Position numbers and translations under genes: made by a program
Assembly (NCBI GenBank): GCA_902167325.1
Contig: LR632930.1
Coordinates: 434,001-498,000 of the forward strand
Direction: 5' to 3'
From: Chitinophaga pinensis
GTDB lineage: Bacteria; Bacteroidota; Bacteroidia; Chitinophagales; Chitinophagaceae
DNA length: 64,000 bases
Part shown: positions 15,348 to 25,134 of the stretch, one piece after another
Layout of the letters: each line of letters starts with the position of its first letter
How positions within the stretch are numbered: the first letter of the stretch is position 1
Notes under the pieces: generated by a model
What the model was told of the DNA's origin: nothing
The model's input: only the letters and a program-made list of their open reading frames with translations
Databases searched by the model: none

Positions 15348-18300
15348 CTAAATAACTTCTGAAGCCATTCCTCTGCCGGTTCGGTTATCATATGTTTGAG
15401 TGTAAGTTTTTTGAGGTTTCACGCCGATATATCGCCCTTTTTTTTCATCCCACTCATAATCTGCGTAAGATGTAAACATGTATGTAGTACTTATTACATT
15501 ACCATTTGCATCCTTGTTAGGGGTAATAACATCAACAGTATAGTAAATTCCCTCAGACTCATCATATTTTATTTTTCCAATATCACTGGTTGAAATCCCT
15601 CCAATTTGATTCCATAAAGAATGAGGATTGCCATTTCTAGCAGCCGCAATATCAAAAACTACAGCAAATCCTGCCAATTTTGTTCCAACTCGTGCAGTTT
15701 TTTTTCCCCCGCTATTTGCATGTAACTCCTTATGGAATTTTTGGTGTGCCTTTTCAGGAATACCTGCTGCCATATTGCCTTGGTCAATGTGATGATGTAT
15801 CAATTTGTTGCCTTTATATGCAGCGTGATTTGGGTTAAATTCAATCCATTTAGCATTTGCTTCAGGAGATAGACCCTGGCGAATACGAGTGACATTTTCC
15901 GCGTCAAACATTTCCGGATGCTGTTTTAGCATTTCACGCCAGAACCAAGGCCCATTTCTGGGATGACCGGCTGCATTTGGCTTAGAGGTTGCCGGTGCAT
16001 TTGTCATATCTATCCTAGCCGCATTTTTATATAAGTCTTTTGGATCACCTTCAGTTGCCTGTTTGGGAATCAATCCTTCTATGTCAACAAATCGTATAGG
16101 GTTATCGTATGCATAAGCATATGGGGAATATTGCCTCATTAATCCTGCTGCAGCATCGGGAACGAACCATCGACCTATTTGAGGATCATACATTCTCGAC
16201 TTGTAGTCATACCACTCCAAACCACTAATCCCATTAGCAGTAAACTCCTTATTTTGTAACTCCTTCCCATTAAACTGAAACCTATTCTCCGACCGGTACA
16301 AGGCCTTTCCACTAATCCCATCCATCACTAACCCAAACGGATAATAATGCGTCTCCTCCAATACTGGCCCAGTAGAAGCCAAAACGATCAGGTTATCAAA
16401 GAACACATCCTGCGGACTTTCATTACTGGTGTAAACATAGAGATAGCCGCTCTGCTCCATCACCATGTTATCCGTAGTAAGTGCCTGCAGCTCGTCTGGC
16501 TGTTGGTTCACTTGCTTAACACCACTGTTATCCTGCACTAATTTAAACTGTTCGTCGAATAGTGCAAAATTCAGATAGGCCCGGGGGCGTTGGGGATTGG
16601 GATTAGATTTCTCTTCCTTTTCTTTCATCCGCTGCCAGGAATCGTTGACGAAGTCGCTGGTGAAGGGCGTGCCATTGGAGGAGGTGCTTGCAGCGTGGTC
16701 TGCAGCTGTGGCGGCGGCAGGATTTCCGAAAGCCCGCACCAATGCGCCTGCCATATCGGCTACAGGAGCCAGCTTGTTGGCCGGATGGTTACCAGATTCA
16801 GATTTGTAGAAAGCCCTTGCGCCAATACGGATAGTATCGCCAGCCATTACCTTCAAAACGAGGCTGGGACCTATCCGCCGGTTGGCGTCAGACCCATTAA
16901 GCCTGGCGACTGCGGTATTCTGGAGTGTATCCGGATATCCGGAAGGCGTGTTGGCCCGGCTTTCGTCTATGTTACTGAACAGGGCGGTTTCCAGGGGAGC
17001 ACTCTCCGGTTCCATGGACGCGGCATAGGAACTGAGGTTGGTTTGCTCGGTGAGCACCATCCTTACATTGCCGAGGTGGTCTTTTACAAAATAGTCATAA
17101 TAATATCGCACCGGTTGCCCCGTAGCATACATCGCCCTGATGCGTCCTTCTTCATGTCCGATCTGTTGCAGGGTATCTCCCTGGTAAATATTTCCCGCGA
17201 TATAGTCCGTTATAGTGGTTTTCGTAGATGCGCCCACCTGTTCCTGAACAGTTTTGCGGTGTTTGATGCCAGCAGCGTCGTACGCATAGGTGATGGTGCC
17301 TTTCCCGGTAACAGTTATCTGTACGGGTAAATTCAGGGGGTTATAGGTGATTTGCGAGATCGCCTTGTTGGCATCTCGGGTGAGGTTGCCGTTGGCATCG
17401 TAGTCGTAGTCATTCGTATTTCCGCCCGGCGCAGGTTCTAAGAAATCGCCGAGAGTGCTGGTGGGGTTGTTGGCCTTATCGAGTACCCCTGCCAGTTGGT
17501 TGCTGACCTGGCTGTTCTTGTAGTTGTAGAACAGGCTGTCAATCAATCCGCTAACGCCGGGCGATTTAATCCCATACTGCTTCATTTCACGGATGTTGCC
17601 ATTGGCGTCATAAGCGGTGGTGGGGTTCATGCCGTCCCCCATCCTTACATCAAAGAGCGAGGCGCTGTTTTTAGCCCAGGTGTTTGCACCGGAGGGGCTT
17701 TGGATAAAATCCCCCTTCATCAGCCGGCCCGCCTTGTCGTAGCTGTATCCATAGGCATATTTGACGGCGGCATTGTTATATCCCCGCCACTTTATACCTG
17801 CGATGTTGCCATCGTATAGCGGGCTGATGGTGGAAAATACCTGATCATAATGAAGTTCCTGCCCGAAATAATGCCCCGTTCCACCATTTGCATATAACCG
17901 GTTAATTCCACGGAGCCATCCATTGATCGTGTAGTCGTATTCCAGGCTTTCGAGGACGGTGTTGTTGTTGCGCTTAAACGACTTTACCTTCAGTTGGTCC
18001 AGTGAATTATAGCTGAGTGTGGCGATGTCGACCGCCAGGCTGTCGTTCAGTTTTTTGCTGATCCTGATGGGCCGGTAGCGGTAGTCGTATTCCGTCATGG
18101 TGAGGACCCGGCTTTGGGGGGTGGCCGTACTACGCGGATTATTGTGTACCAGGTATGTGTTCAGTACTTTGTTGTTGAAACTATACAACGTGGAGAGGAT
18201 ATCCGTTCCGCCACACAGGTTGTCGGACAGTACCTGGCGCACCCGGCCCTTCAGGTCGTAATAAGTAGTGGTGGTCAGCCATTGGTTGCTGCCGTCCAGC

Positions 18301-20852
18301 ATTTTTACTTTAGAACCGGTCACCTGTCCAATTATCTGTTGGCTGATGGGCTGTGCGTCTATTACAGGTGAGCCTATCACGGTCATGGAAAGGTTCGCGA
18401 AAACCACGTCCTTTTTACCTGGATAGGTGTAGCTGTCATAATAGGTATAGCTTAACGGCTCCAGGTTAGCTGCCGTCAGACCGGGAATGGTGTTGGTGAA
18501 GATTGTTGTATCCGAGGTTGAAGTGGCATTAAGGTCGATAACGGTTTCCATAGTCCCGCCTGCGCCAGTGTCGAAACCATCTACAAATTCAATAGTTGAC
18601 CGCGCAATGTATTGTCTGCGGCCATCATGGGCATTCACCACCAGATCAGAAATGGCGGGAATGTTGGTGACGATTGTTTGGCCTGCGGTTGCAGAATTCA
18701 TATCAGCTCTCAGCTGGGCGGAAGTTTTAGTGGTAGTATGAAAGCCTGACATCACCGGACGGTCAAGGTCATCATACAACGTAACCTGCCACTGATTACC
18801 TGTGGTGCGCAGTTTTCCGTCGCGGGAGAGTGCCAGCCGGTCGCGCAGGTCATAAATCATTTCTACAGTATCCGCGCCCGGAATTTGTTTAATGATCATC
18901 CGGTTTCTGTTGTCGTATGCGTATTGGAAGAGCAGTTGCTTCCTGAATTCCGCATCGGAAGTGTTCCAGCTGTTGCCGGCGAGGATTTCCACCGCCCTGG
19001 GAGGCAGTACGCTACGGAGATTACCGAGATCATCATATATATAGTAGGTACAGAGCCAGCTAACATGCCCGCTGCCGGCACCGGCATCGCTGGCGGCCGT
19101 CAGCTGCACTTTCTTGAGGATAACCCTTCCTTCCTGGTCTTTAAATTCTACGATTTGTTTGCTCTGTTCGTCTGCCGTTACGCTTTTGAACAGTTGGCCG
19201 GCCGGGTAAATGGCGGTAGTAGCATAAGTTCCCAGTACCCCGATGGTGGCGCTGTTGGTTACTTTCCATAAACGTACGCTGTCTGCCACTGTATTGACGC
19301 GGGAGTATTGCTTGACGGACCGCCGGTTGGCTTCGAGCGCCTGTGCGGCAGTGCCCGCCCAGCTGACGCCGGGTTGAAAGCTTTCGGTTACACGGTTGAG
19401 CGGTGAATTTTCAAACACCGTTTGGCCATAAGCCCAATTGGCAGTTCCGCTCACTTCGCCCGGCTGGTCGCTCAGCAGTGTATTGTAAAAAGTCTTTTGT
19501 TCGTTGAGCGCATCGGCTTTATATAATCCGGTATTACCCGGTGATGCATAAGGGAGGTATTGCAGCGGCAAACGCCCGAATGCATCGTACACTTCCGGTG
19601 TTACAAGGTCTTTGGCGGCAGAGGGAGCCGATGTTTCGAGGGCACCTTTGTGCGTGACGGTTTGGATGGACCGCCCGAGGCCGTCAAAGTATTGGGTGGT
19701 TTTGACGCTGTTAGCAGGCGTAAGACCATATACCTGCGTCATCGTATTGATACCGGGGGTATTGATCACCACCGACTGCACATGCGTGTTGGGCCCTTTA
19801 GTCAATTCCACGAGCCCCTGCAAGGTTTGCGGCAGCAGACTGATATATACTTCGTTCGAGTAAGCGGTGAGGCTGCCGCAGGTGTATTTGCGCCTGAAAA
19901 TACCATCATTTGTGAGGTTACCTGTGCTTGCCAGGTCTTTGGCTGTAGCGCCTCCAATGTCTGTGAACACATCGCTGCTGTTCTTTTTTTGCCATTGGTA
20001 ACTAACGGTAAGGGCAGGGGCCGTTTGGAGACAGGTTTCCAGTTTGCTGATGGCCGCTCCATTCAGGCTTCCGGATGTATTATAGGGTATGATTCTGTTG
20101 ACGGCGGTAATCTGTGGGTTATCCAGTGCACATATCGTGAATTCCGGGCCTGTGGCTACGAGATTGCTGTCGAGGACCAGGGCAGTGTCTGAAATAGCCT
20201 GGCGTCTGAAATTCCTTGTGCAATCCACCAGCCGGGGACTAAGATACGGAGCGGTTTCATTTGGTATGTCTTCCCAATCAGTGGAATTCTTCTTTCGCTG
20301 CCACTGATACTTGTATTTTTTGGAGATGCCTCCCGAAGGTGCATTCATTTTAACTGTATCACTGTAACTGTTGACCAGTGCATTGGTTAAAGCCGGTGTC
20401 AACGCCGTTCCGGGAAGAAATGTGGTATTGTTTGAAATGACGTTTCTCTCAATGGTGCGATTGAGCATATAAGTTGTTCCATCCGGCTCATAGACTTCCA
20501 GCGTGATGGCGATAGTGATATAAGCGGTTGTTCCGCTGAAATTCAAGGGGATGTATACCGATTGCGGATCGTCCAGCATGATCGGTGTAACGCCGTTACT
20601 AAACCAGGATAGTCCGTTTGCGGTGGCAACGTTGACCCTGTGTTTGAATACTCTGAATCTGTTAAGGGAAGGCCCACTTGTTTTTAAGGTATAACTCAGG
20701 GTATTCCCGGTAAAGATATGGGGCGAAGTTATTTCTACGCAGGATCCGTCATAGCAAACGTACGGCGGCTGGGTGCTTTGCCCATTACTTGAGGCCGGTC
20801 CAAGCAAAGCAAGGCTTAGCAAGAGTAAAACAATTATATTTATCTGGCGCAT
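15348..20852 (-). CDS. YD-repeat (Rhs) polymorphic toxin with C-terminal LHH-type HNH nuclease
   Basis: An 1834-aa protein. It has an N-terminal signal peptide (LLLLSLALLGPASSNGQS), a beta-rich region to about 330, a DUF6443-like segment (about 345-500, YFDGLGRSIQTVTHKGA), then YD repeats (YDYDANGNLTRD, ITYAYDAAGIKHRKTV). The Rhs core boundary YDYKSRMYDPQIGRWFVPD lies near residue 1550. After GLIPK the tip changes to a nuclease domain: LIHHH (1684-1688) and IPEKAHQKFHKELH (1698-1711) match HNH/Endo VII toxins of the LHH class. The YD shell would encapsulate and deliver the tip nuclease to competitors. The protein at 20871-24365 lies just upstream in the same operon. The toxin tip is more AT-rich than the YD core, typical of tip exchange. 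Confidence 0.85.
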   Translation of the reverse strand: MRQINIIVLLLLSLALLGPASSNGQSTQPPYVCYDGSCVEITSPHIFTGNTLSYTLKTSGPSLNRFRVFKHRVNVATANGLSWFSNGVTPIMLDDPQSVYIPLNFSGTTAYITIAITLEVYEPDGTTYMLNRTIERNVISNNTTFLPGTALTPALTNALVNSYSDTVKMNAPSGGISKKYKYQWQRKKNSTDWEDIPNETAPYLSPRLVDCTRNFRRQAISDTALVLDSNLVATGPEFTICALDNPQITAVNRIIPYNTSGSLNGAAISKLETCLQTAPALTVSYQWQKKNSSDVFTDIGGATAKDLASTGNLTNDGIFRRKYTCGSLTAYSNEVYISLLPQTLQGLVELTKGPNTHVQSVVINTPGINTMTQVYGLTPANSVKTTQYFDGLGRSIQTVTHKGALETSAPSAAKDLVTPEVYDAFGRLPLQYLPYASPGNTGLYKADALNEQKTFYNTLLSDQPGEVSGTANWAYGQTVFENSPLNRVTESFQPGVSWAGTAAQALEANRRSVKQYSRVNTVADSVRLWKVTNSATIGVLGTYATTAIYPAGQLFKSVTADEQSKQIVEFKDQEGRVILKKVQLTAASDAGAGSGHVSWLCTYYIYDDLGNLRSVLPPRAVEILAGNSWNTSDAEFRKQLLFQYAYDNRNRMIIKQIPGADTVEMIYDLRDRLALSRDGKLRTTGNQWQVTLYDDLDRPVMSGFHTTTKTSAQLRADMNSATAGQTIVTNIPAISDLVVNAHDGRRQYIARSTIEFVDGFDTGAGGTMETVIDLNATSTSDTTIFTNTIPGLTAANLEPLSYTYYDSYTYPGKKDVVFANLSMTVIGSPVIDAQPISQQIIGQVTGSKVKMLDGSNQWLTTTTYYDLKGRVRQVLSDNLCGGTDILSTLYSFNNKVLNTYLVHNNPRSTATPQSRVLTMTEYDYRYRPIRISKKLNDSLAVDIATLSYNSLDQLKVKSFKRNNNTVLESLEYDYTINGWLRGINRLYANGGTGHYFGQELHYDQVFSTISPLYDGNIAGIKWRGYNNAAVKYAYGYSYDKAGRLMKGDFIQSPSGANTWAKNSASLFDVRMGDGMNPTTAYDANGNIREMKQYGIKSPGVSGLIDSLFYNYKNSQVSNQLAGVLDKANNPTSTLGDFLEPAPGGNTNDYDYDANGNLTRDANKAISQITYNPLNLPVQITVTGKGTITYAYDAAGIKHRKTVQEQVGASTKTTITDYIAGNIYQGDTLQQIGHEEGRIRAMYATGQPVRYYYDYFVKDHLGNVRMVLTEQTNLSSYAASMEPESAPLETALFSNIDESRANTPSGYPDTLQNTAVARLNGSDANRRIGPSLVLKVMAGDTIRIGARAFYKSESGNHPANKLAPVADMAGALVRAFGNPAAATAADHAASTSSNGTPFTSDFVNDSWQRMKEKEEKSNPNPQRPRAYLNFALFDEQFKLVQDNSGVKQVNQQPDELQALTTDNMVMEQSGYLYVYTSNESPQDVFFDNLIVLASTGPVLEETHYYPFGLVMDGISGKALYRSENRFQFNGKELQNKEFTANGISGLEWYDYKSRMYDPQIGRWFVPDAAAGLMRQYSPYAYAYDNPIRFVDIEGLIPKQATEGDPKDLYKNAARIDMTNAPATSKPNAAGHPRNGPWFWREMLKQHPEMFDAENVTRIRQGLSPEANAKWIEFNPNHAAYKGNKLIHHHIDQGNMAAGIPEKAHQKFHKELHANSGGKKTARVGTKLAGFAVVFDIAAARNGNPHSLWNQIGGISTSDIGKIKYDESEGIYYTVDVITPNKDANGNVISTTYMFTSYADYEWDEKKGRYIGVKPQKTYTQTYDNRTGRGMASEVI

Positions 20853-20870
20853 TATTGCAGGCGTTAGGGA

Positions 20871-23800
20871 TTAATTTACTTCGGGTTGATATTGAATAGT
20901 TTGGATAAGGTCCCGGTTTTCGTTTCTCACCGCGATCAGCTTTCCTTCAGCATTGTATTCGTAGAACAGGTACCGGTTATTTGCATCGCATTTGGATGAC
21001 ATGCCGATGCCAGGTTGCCAGGTATAGGTCGCCATTTGCGCGTCTGCCGGATAGATTCGTACTTCGTCGATTTTATCGCCGGTAAGTACCATACCGGGGG
21101 TATAGTTCAAGTTGAAATAGGTCCACACGGCGCCGGTACGGCTCCAGTATCCAATTTTCATCGGGGCGGCTGGCATGGGTGACGGAGAAAATGTGGCGGT
21201 GTAATTACCGTTAAAACATTGGGCACCGGCTTTGGAATTCATATCAAACAAACCATCTCCTTCTTCGAAACTGGTGTAAAAGAACTGGCCGCTTTTTACG
21301 TTCGTAGCCTCGGCGGCGAGATACCTGTTATTATGGCACCAGGTATATGCGTAGGAAATGCCGGTTTGTTTTTGCTGTTCCAGCAAATTGCCTGCAGCAT
21401 CGTATTTCACGAATTTCATTTCCGGCTTATGCAGGCTGCTTTTAACCACCGCTCCGCCTGTAACGGCTGCATTGGTAAATGTAGTTGCGCTACTCACGGC
21501 TCCGGTGGTGAAAATGGTTTCCGGGTACGGCTTGTCGGTTGCATATGCAGTGAAGCTTGAAACGAGGTTCCCCCGGCCGGTGGTACTTTTGGTATAACTG
21601 GTGGTTTCAACTGGTAGGGCGAGCATATTTTTGCTGTATAGGTTTTTGATACCAAGGCTTATGTTGTCCGTCAGTGTAATGGCAGAGAATCCGGCTACCA
21701 GTATGGATTCTGATACCGTACTGTCGCCCATGGAGTTCAGGAGCACGGTACGGGTAGGGATGGACAGGTAGGGGAAAGCATAGCTGTGGAACATCCGGGT
21801 TTGCAGCGTTTGGGTCGTGTCATCCTGCGCATATTCTTTCGAAACCTGGCTTTGGAGGTAATACCAGTCTGCGTTGACAGTAAACGTATTGCTCTTTTCG
21901 GTTACGGGGAAAAAGGCACTTCCGGTTTTACGGAACGATTTCTCTTTCACCGGTAATGGCCTTTGCCAATCGGCTCCGATGTTATGATATGTTAGCTCGG
22001 TTTTTCCGCCGGCTGCGTTGGTCCCGTATTCAACAGTTACGTTCGAATAGCCGACGTAAGACTCAACGGGCCGGATGGCCGTCTTGTTACTCATCGCCAT
22101 TTTTACGTTGAAATCCGCCTGATCATAATCGAATGCCCCTAAGTATGCGGGTGTTTCGATCTCATATTGCTTGAACTGGGTGTTTAGAAACTCGGTTTCG
22201 TGCCAGGTTGTGCCATCGGGATCGAGCACACTGTAAATATCCCAGAAAGCTTCTGAGAAGGTGTACAATTCATTTTTTGAGCCCACAACAGCCTGGAACG
22301 CCAGCACTGGCACATGTAGCGTGGCCTGTTCTTCCCGGTATTCCGGCAATTGGCCTAAGCTTCCGCTGGAGGTGGTTGTGTCACCGAATTTATGATACTT
22401 GAATTGCTTGATTATGTCTTTGCTGTGATCGCTCCCGTCGAAAATGGACATTCTTTTAATCCTCAGACCACCGGCTGCGTACCTGCCGGGTGCACCGGAA
22501 GTAAGCGCCTGGCTCATGATTGAGGTGCCGGAGGAGAAGGTCAGCGCAACCGGCAACAGTACATCGGCGCCAAGGGTTTCCCATCCGTTCGGAAATGGGA
22601 CTTTCTGCGTCGTTACCCGATATAAACCGTTCGGCAAGAATCGGGAGTATATCGCCGTGAGGTTGATCTGCCCCGCCGGGATATTAAGCACGGTATCAAA
22701 CAGGGCCGCGGTCGATGTAGTCGTTCCCGCTGCCAGCGGGCTGATCCTGAGTTGGATGTAGACGTTTCCGTTCCCGATTTTCCTAAAATTAAAAGTTACG
22801 GTCTCGCCTTTTACGCCGCCTATAGCAGTGGCTGAATTCACGACAAAGTTGCATCCGGTGAGCAATTCATTTTGATGAGTTGTGTTCAAGCCTGCGGTCA
22901 ATGGAAAAAGCTTTTGTCGTTTTGCCTGGTGGTCGTCGGCAGCATTGGGGTAAGAGACGTAGCCGGGGAACTGGACGGAGGTTGTATTCAACTCATATTC
23001 AAAGCTTGCAGATCCTCCGTTGGGGTACGTAATTTTCTTTAATATACCCGCCTGCGCCAGGGAATCGTTGCATACCCGGTTACTATAGGAGGAATAGACG
23101 GTGTGTTCCCAGAGGGTACCGCGCTGGCGTACCATTTTGTAAGGAGCTACCAGGCTTTGGTTGGGGCTTCCGTTATAATACCCCCAATGGTCCTGCGATA
23201 GTGACCCTTGCTCCGGCATTTCAGTGTTATTATATTCGAACGTATACGTATCCGGATGGAGGGTGCCGTTGATCGCAACCGAATCCAGCCGCAGCCTGTA
23301 GTAAAGTGATTTGAACCGGGGATCCGCGCTGGCATTTAGCCGTACGTCAAATGTAGAACATTCGAAATAGGACTGATATAAATTGACTTCTTTTGTCAGG
23401 CGCATCAAGGTGCTGCCGATCAGGTCATACTGGCGGATGCCTGCCAGCACGCTGGCTCCCGGCAGGTCTTTCCGGGCGGCCCCATAAACGAACTCGATCT
23501 TCCCACCGGGATATGTGATAACGGAGATACGGAAAGTTGTGTCGGCATTTATCTGGTCAAAGATAGCCGACAGTCCATCATCTATCAGGTCGTTTAGTTT
23601 AGTTGTATCCCTGTTTATATAGTGAAACTCTCTGCCGAAGGATTTTCCGGTGTTTAACCTAATGGCCTCATATATAAAATTGATTTTTTGTCCGTTTGCC
23701 AGTTCGATTTCCGTCAGGTGATATACAGAACTGTCTTCGATGGCACTCTTATTGGTCGATGGATTTGCCTTGCCGCCAAACCGGTACTTCGTGCCGTCTG

Positions 23801-24365
23801 TATTGGTCAGCAGGAAGGAACCGTCTGCCGGGTGCTGTACCTTAATTAGTTCTTTCGGCGAATGCACGGTTAGTTCGCTGAACCGGCAGCTCAGGTTAGG
23901 CCCCGAAGCCCGAAAAACGTCAGCAATGTCATTCTCATACTTCCAGTTCTTTGTATTGCTCGGGTTTCTTTTAAGCCGGTTGCCGAAACCGTCTTCGATG
24001 GTTTGAATGCTGTCTGCCACAGCAGGTTTCATTCCTTCGTCCGGGTACTTGACAACCAGCTTGTTTATTTGTCCGCCTGCTACCAGCGCCCAGCCCAAGC
24101 CTGCATTGGAGGCAATATCTTCTGTTTTGACGCCACCGCCATGGTAATTAATACTGACGGGCATAGAGAATCCGGAAATATTGATATTGATTAGTGGAAT
24201 GGAGACGTTGGCGATCCCGGTATGCAGGTCAACAGGAATGTCATCGAATTTGCTGACGCCGCTTGAGGAAGGAAGTGCCGGCGCCGGCTTCAGTAAATTT
24301 GCGTTTTGGGCAAAGGAGGTCATGAACACACTCCAGCAGAATACCAAACAGATAATGCTTTTCAT
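20871..24365 (-). CDS. Secreted YD-repeat companion protein
   Basis: A 1164-aa protein with a signal peptide (IICLVFCWSVFMTSFAQ). The N-terminal part (SKFDDIPVDLHTGIANVSIPL, ISINYHGGG-like, NAGLGWALVAGG) is the start seen in SpvB/TcdB-like and Bacteroidota YD-shell proteins. The C-terminus ends in a YD-type motif (RYLFYEYNAEGKLIAVRNE). It has no toxin tip. It lies 18 bp before the Rhs toxin gene on the same strand, the common two-gene layout in Bacteroidota, so it probably helps build or export the YD shell. The exact contribution is unknown. Confidence 0.75.
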   Translation of the reverse strand: MKSIICLVFCWSVFMTSFAQNANLLKPAPALPSSSGVSKFDDIPVDLHTGIANVSIPLININISGFSMPVSINYHGGGVKTEDIASNAGLGWALVAGGQINKLVVKYPDEGMKPAVADSIQTIEDGFGNRLKRNPSNTKNWKYENDIADVFRASGPNLSCRFSELTVHSPKELIKVQHPADGSFLLTNTDGTKYRFGGKANPSTNKSAIEDSSVYHLTEIELANGQKINFIYEAIRLNTGKSFGREFHYINRDTTKLNDLIDDGLSAIFDQINADTTFRISVITYPGGKIEFVYGAARKDLPGASVLAGIRQYDLIGSTLMRLTKEVNLYQSYFECSTFDVRLNASADPRFKSLYYRLRLDSVAINGTLHPDTYTFEYNNTEMPEQGSLSQDHWGYYNGSPNQSLVAPYKMVRQRGTLWEHTVYSSYSNRVCNDSLAQAGILKKITYPNGGSASFEYELNTTSVQFPGYVSYPNAADDHQAKRQKLFPLTAGLNTTHQNELLTGCNFVVNSATAIGGVKGETVTFNFRKIGNGNVYIQLRISPLAAGTTTSTAALFDTVLNIPAGQINLTAIYSRFLPNGLYRVTTQKVPFPNGWETLGADVLLPVALTFSSGTSIMSQALTSGAPGRYAAGGLRIKRMSIFDGSDHSKDIIKQFKYHKFGDTTTSSGSLGQLPEYREEQATLHVPVLAFQAVVGSKNELYTFSEAFWDIYSVLDPDGTTWHETEFLNTQFKQYEIETPAYLGAFDYDQADFNVKMAMSNKTAIRPVESYVGYSNVTVEYGTNAAGGKTELTYHNIGADWQRPLPVKEKSFRKTGSAFFPVTEKSNTFTVNADWYYLQSQVSKEYAQDDTTQTLQTRMFHSYAFPYLSIPTRTVLLNSMGDSTVSESILVAGFSAITLTDNISLGIKNLYSKNMLALPVETTSYTKSTTGRGNLVSSFTAYATDKPYPETIFTTGAVSSATTFTNAAVTGGAVVKSSLHKPEMKFVKYDAAGNLLEQQKQTGISYAYTWCHNNRYLAAEATNVKSGQFFYTSFEEGDGLFDMNSKAGAQCFNGNYTATFSPSPMPAAPMKIGYWSRTGAVWTYFNLNYTPGMVLTGDKIDEVRIYPADAQMATYTWQPGIGMSSKCDANNRYLFYEYNAEGKLIAVRNENRDLIQTIQYQPEVN

Positions 24366-24730
24366 ACAAATTAATTCATCCCGCCTGAATCAATGCAAGA
24401 CGGGAGGTATAAGGGATGCTTTTCTAGTTAATTAACCTGCATGGCCAATCTCTGCCCGGATAGGCAGGGTTATCTGCTATGCCTTGTTCACTTAACTGTA
24501 AATGATCGAAAAATAGCCGGGTGATGTTGTACAGGGAAAAAATAAAAAACTCTCATGTCAGTTAAATAGAAGAAGGGATAATGAACTTCCATTTTGGGTA
24601 TCGGCTCTACACTATTTTTGATCCGGGTACGAACATTCAATAGTATAAATCTATAATTAAATTTGCAACCTCCATAATAAATTTCCGCCTAATTATTGAG
24701 GGCTGCGGATAGAGATGTCGAATTACCGGT
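24366..24730. other. Gene-free gap upstream of the YD operon
   Basis: Holds the YD operon promoter region on the minus strand (no clear -7 box found) and a small hairpin, CTGCC...GGCAG, near 24455-24469. I see no coding sequence or repeat. Confidence 0.4.
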
Positions 24731-24825
24731 CTAAATCTGGCTACCTAGAATAGCGCTTACCGAGGTGTTTTCCTGAATGGAGAGCGGTAATTCCTTTTCC
24801 TTACCTAATAATTTATTAGTGTTAA

Positions 24826-24853
24826 GTTCGATAATCGTCCCTCCCAGCCCGCA
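24826..24853 (+). repeat. att-like repeat, L type (second element)
   Basis: A 28-bp copy (GTTCGATAATCGTCCC then TCCCAGCCCGCA) joined at once to a recombinase 3' end, just as the tRNA-Asp 3' end is at 8031-8053. Confidence 0.6.
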
Positions 24854-24945
24854 AAAAGGGGACAAATCATCTAAAAAATGATTGTCCCCTTTTTCGTTTC
24901 CTGCCATATCCCGCTGTAGTTGGGCGATTCTTGCCGCTATTATTA
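24851..24945 (-). pseudogene. Recombinase 3'-end remnant (second copy)
   Basis: About 90 bp nearly identical to the end of the intact recombinase (8052-8140), including the GGGGACAAATCAT terminator hairpin. The minus strand translates to RIAQLQRDMA-NEKGDNHFLDDLSP. The identity stops at about 24938, so the rest of the gene was deleted. It marks the left edge of an older element. Confidence 0.75.
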
Positions 24946-25041
24946 ATACCACTATTCCATTCTGACCCTCAGAGCATTAGTAGGGGTTCTCTTCCAAATG
25001 CTACCTAATATGAACTGTGCTGGTGATGTCAATCTAAATTC

Positions 25042-25049
25042 TACATTTG
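25042..25049 (+). promoter_or_regulatory. -7 box TACATTTG before the AraC gene
   Basis: Matches TAnnTTTG, 85 bp before the AraC ATG. No good -33 element was found. Confidence 0.35.
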
Positions 25050-25134
25050 CATGGGCCGGATATTGAATTTCGAAGGCATTACCAGTATGCTGATCAAGCA
25101 CCTGAAAATAGCGATAAACAAACAAGCGTAAGGA

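Noticed and set aside
16590..20307. Long plus-strand frames opposite the YD toxin gene
   Set aside because: They are antisense shadows of a repetitive, GC-rich coding region; they lack ribosome sites and any recognisable domain.
24826..24853. att-like repeats as complete tRNA genes
   Set aside because: They carry a TTCGA and a CCCGCA end like a tRNA 3' half, but no acceptor 5' strand, D arm or anticodon arm lies upstream.
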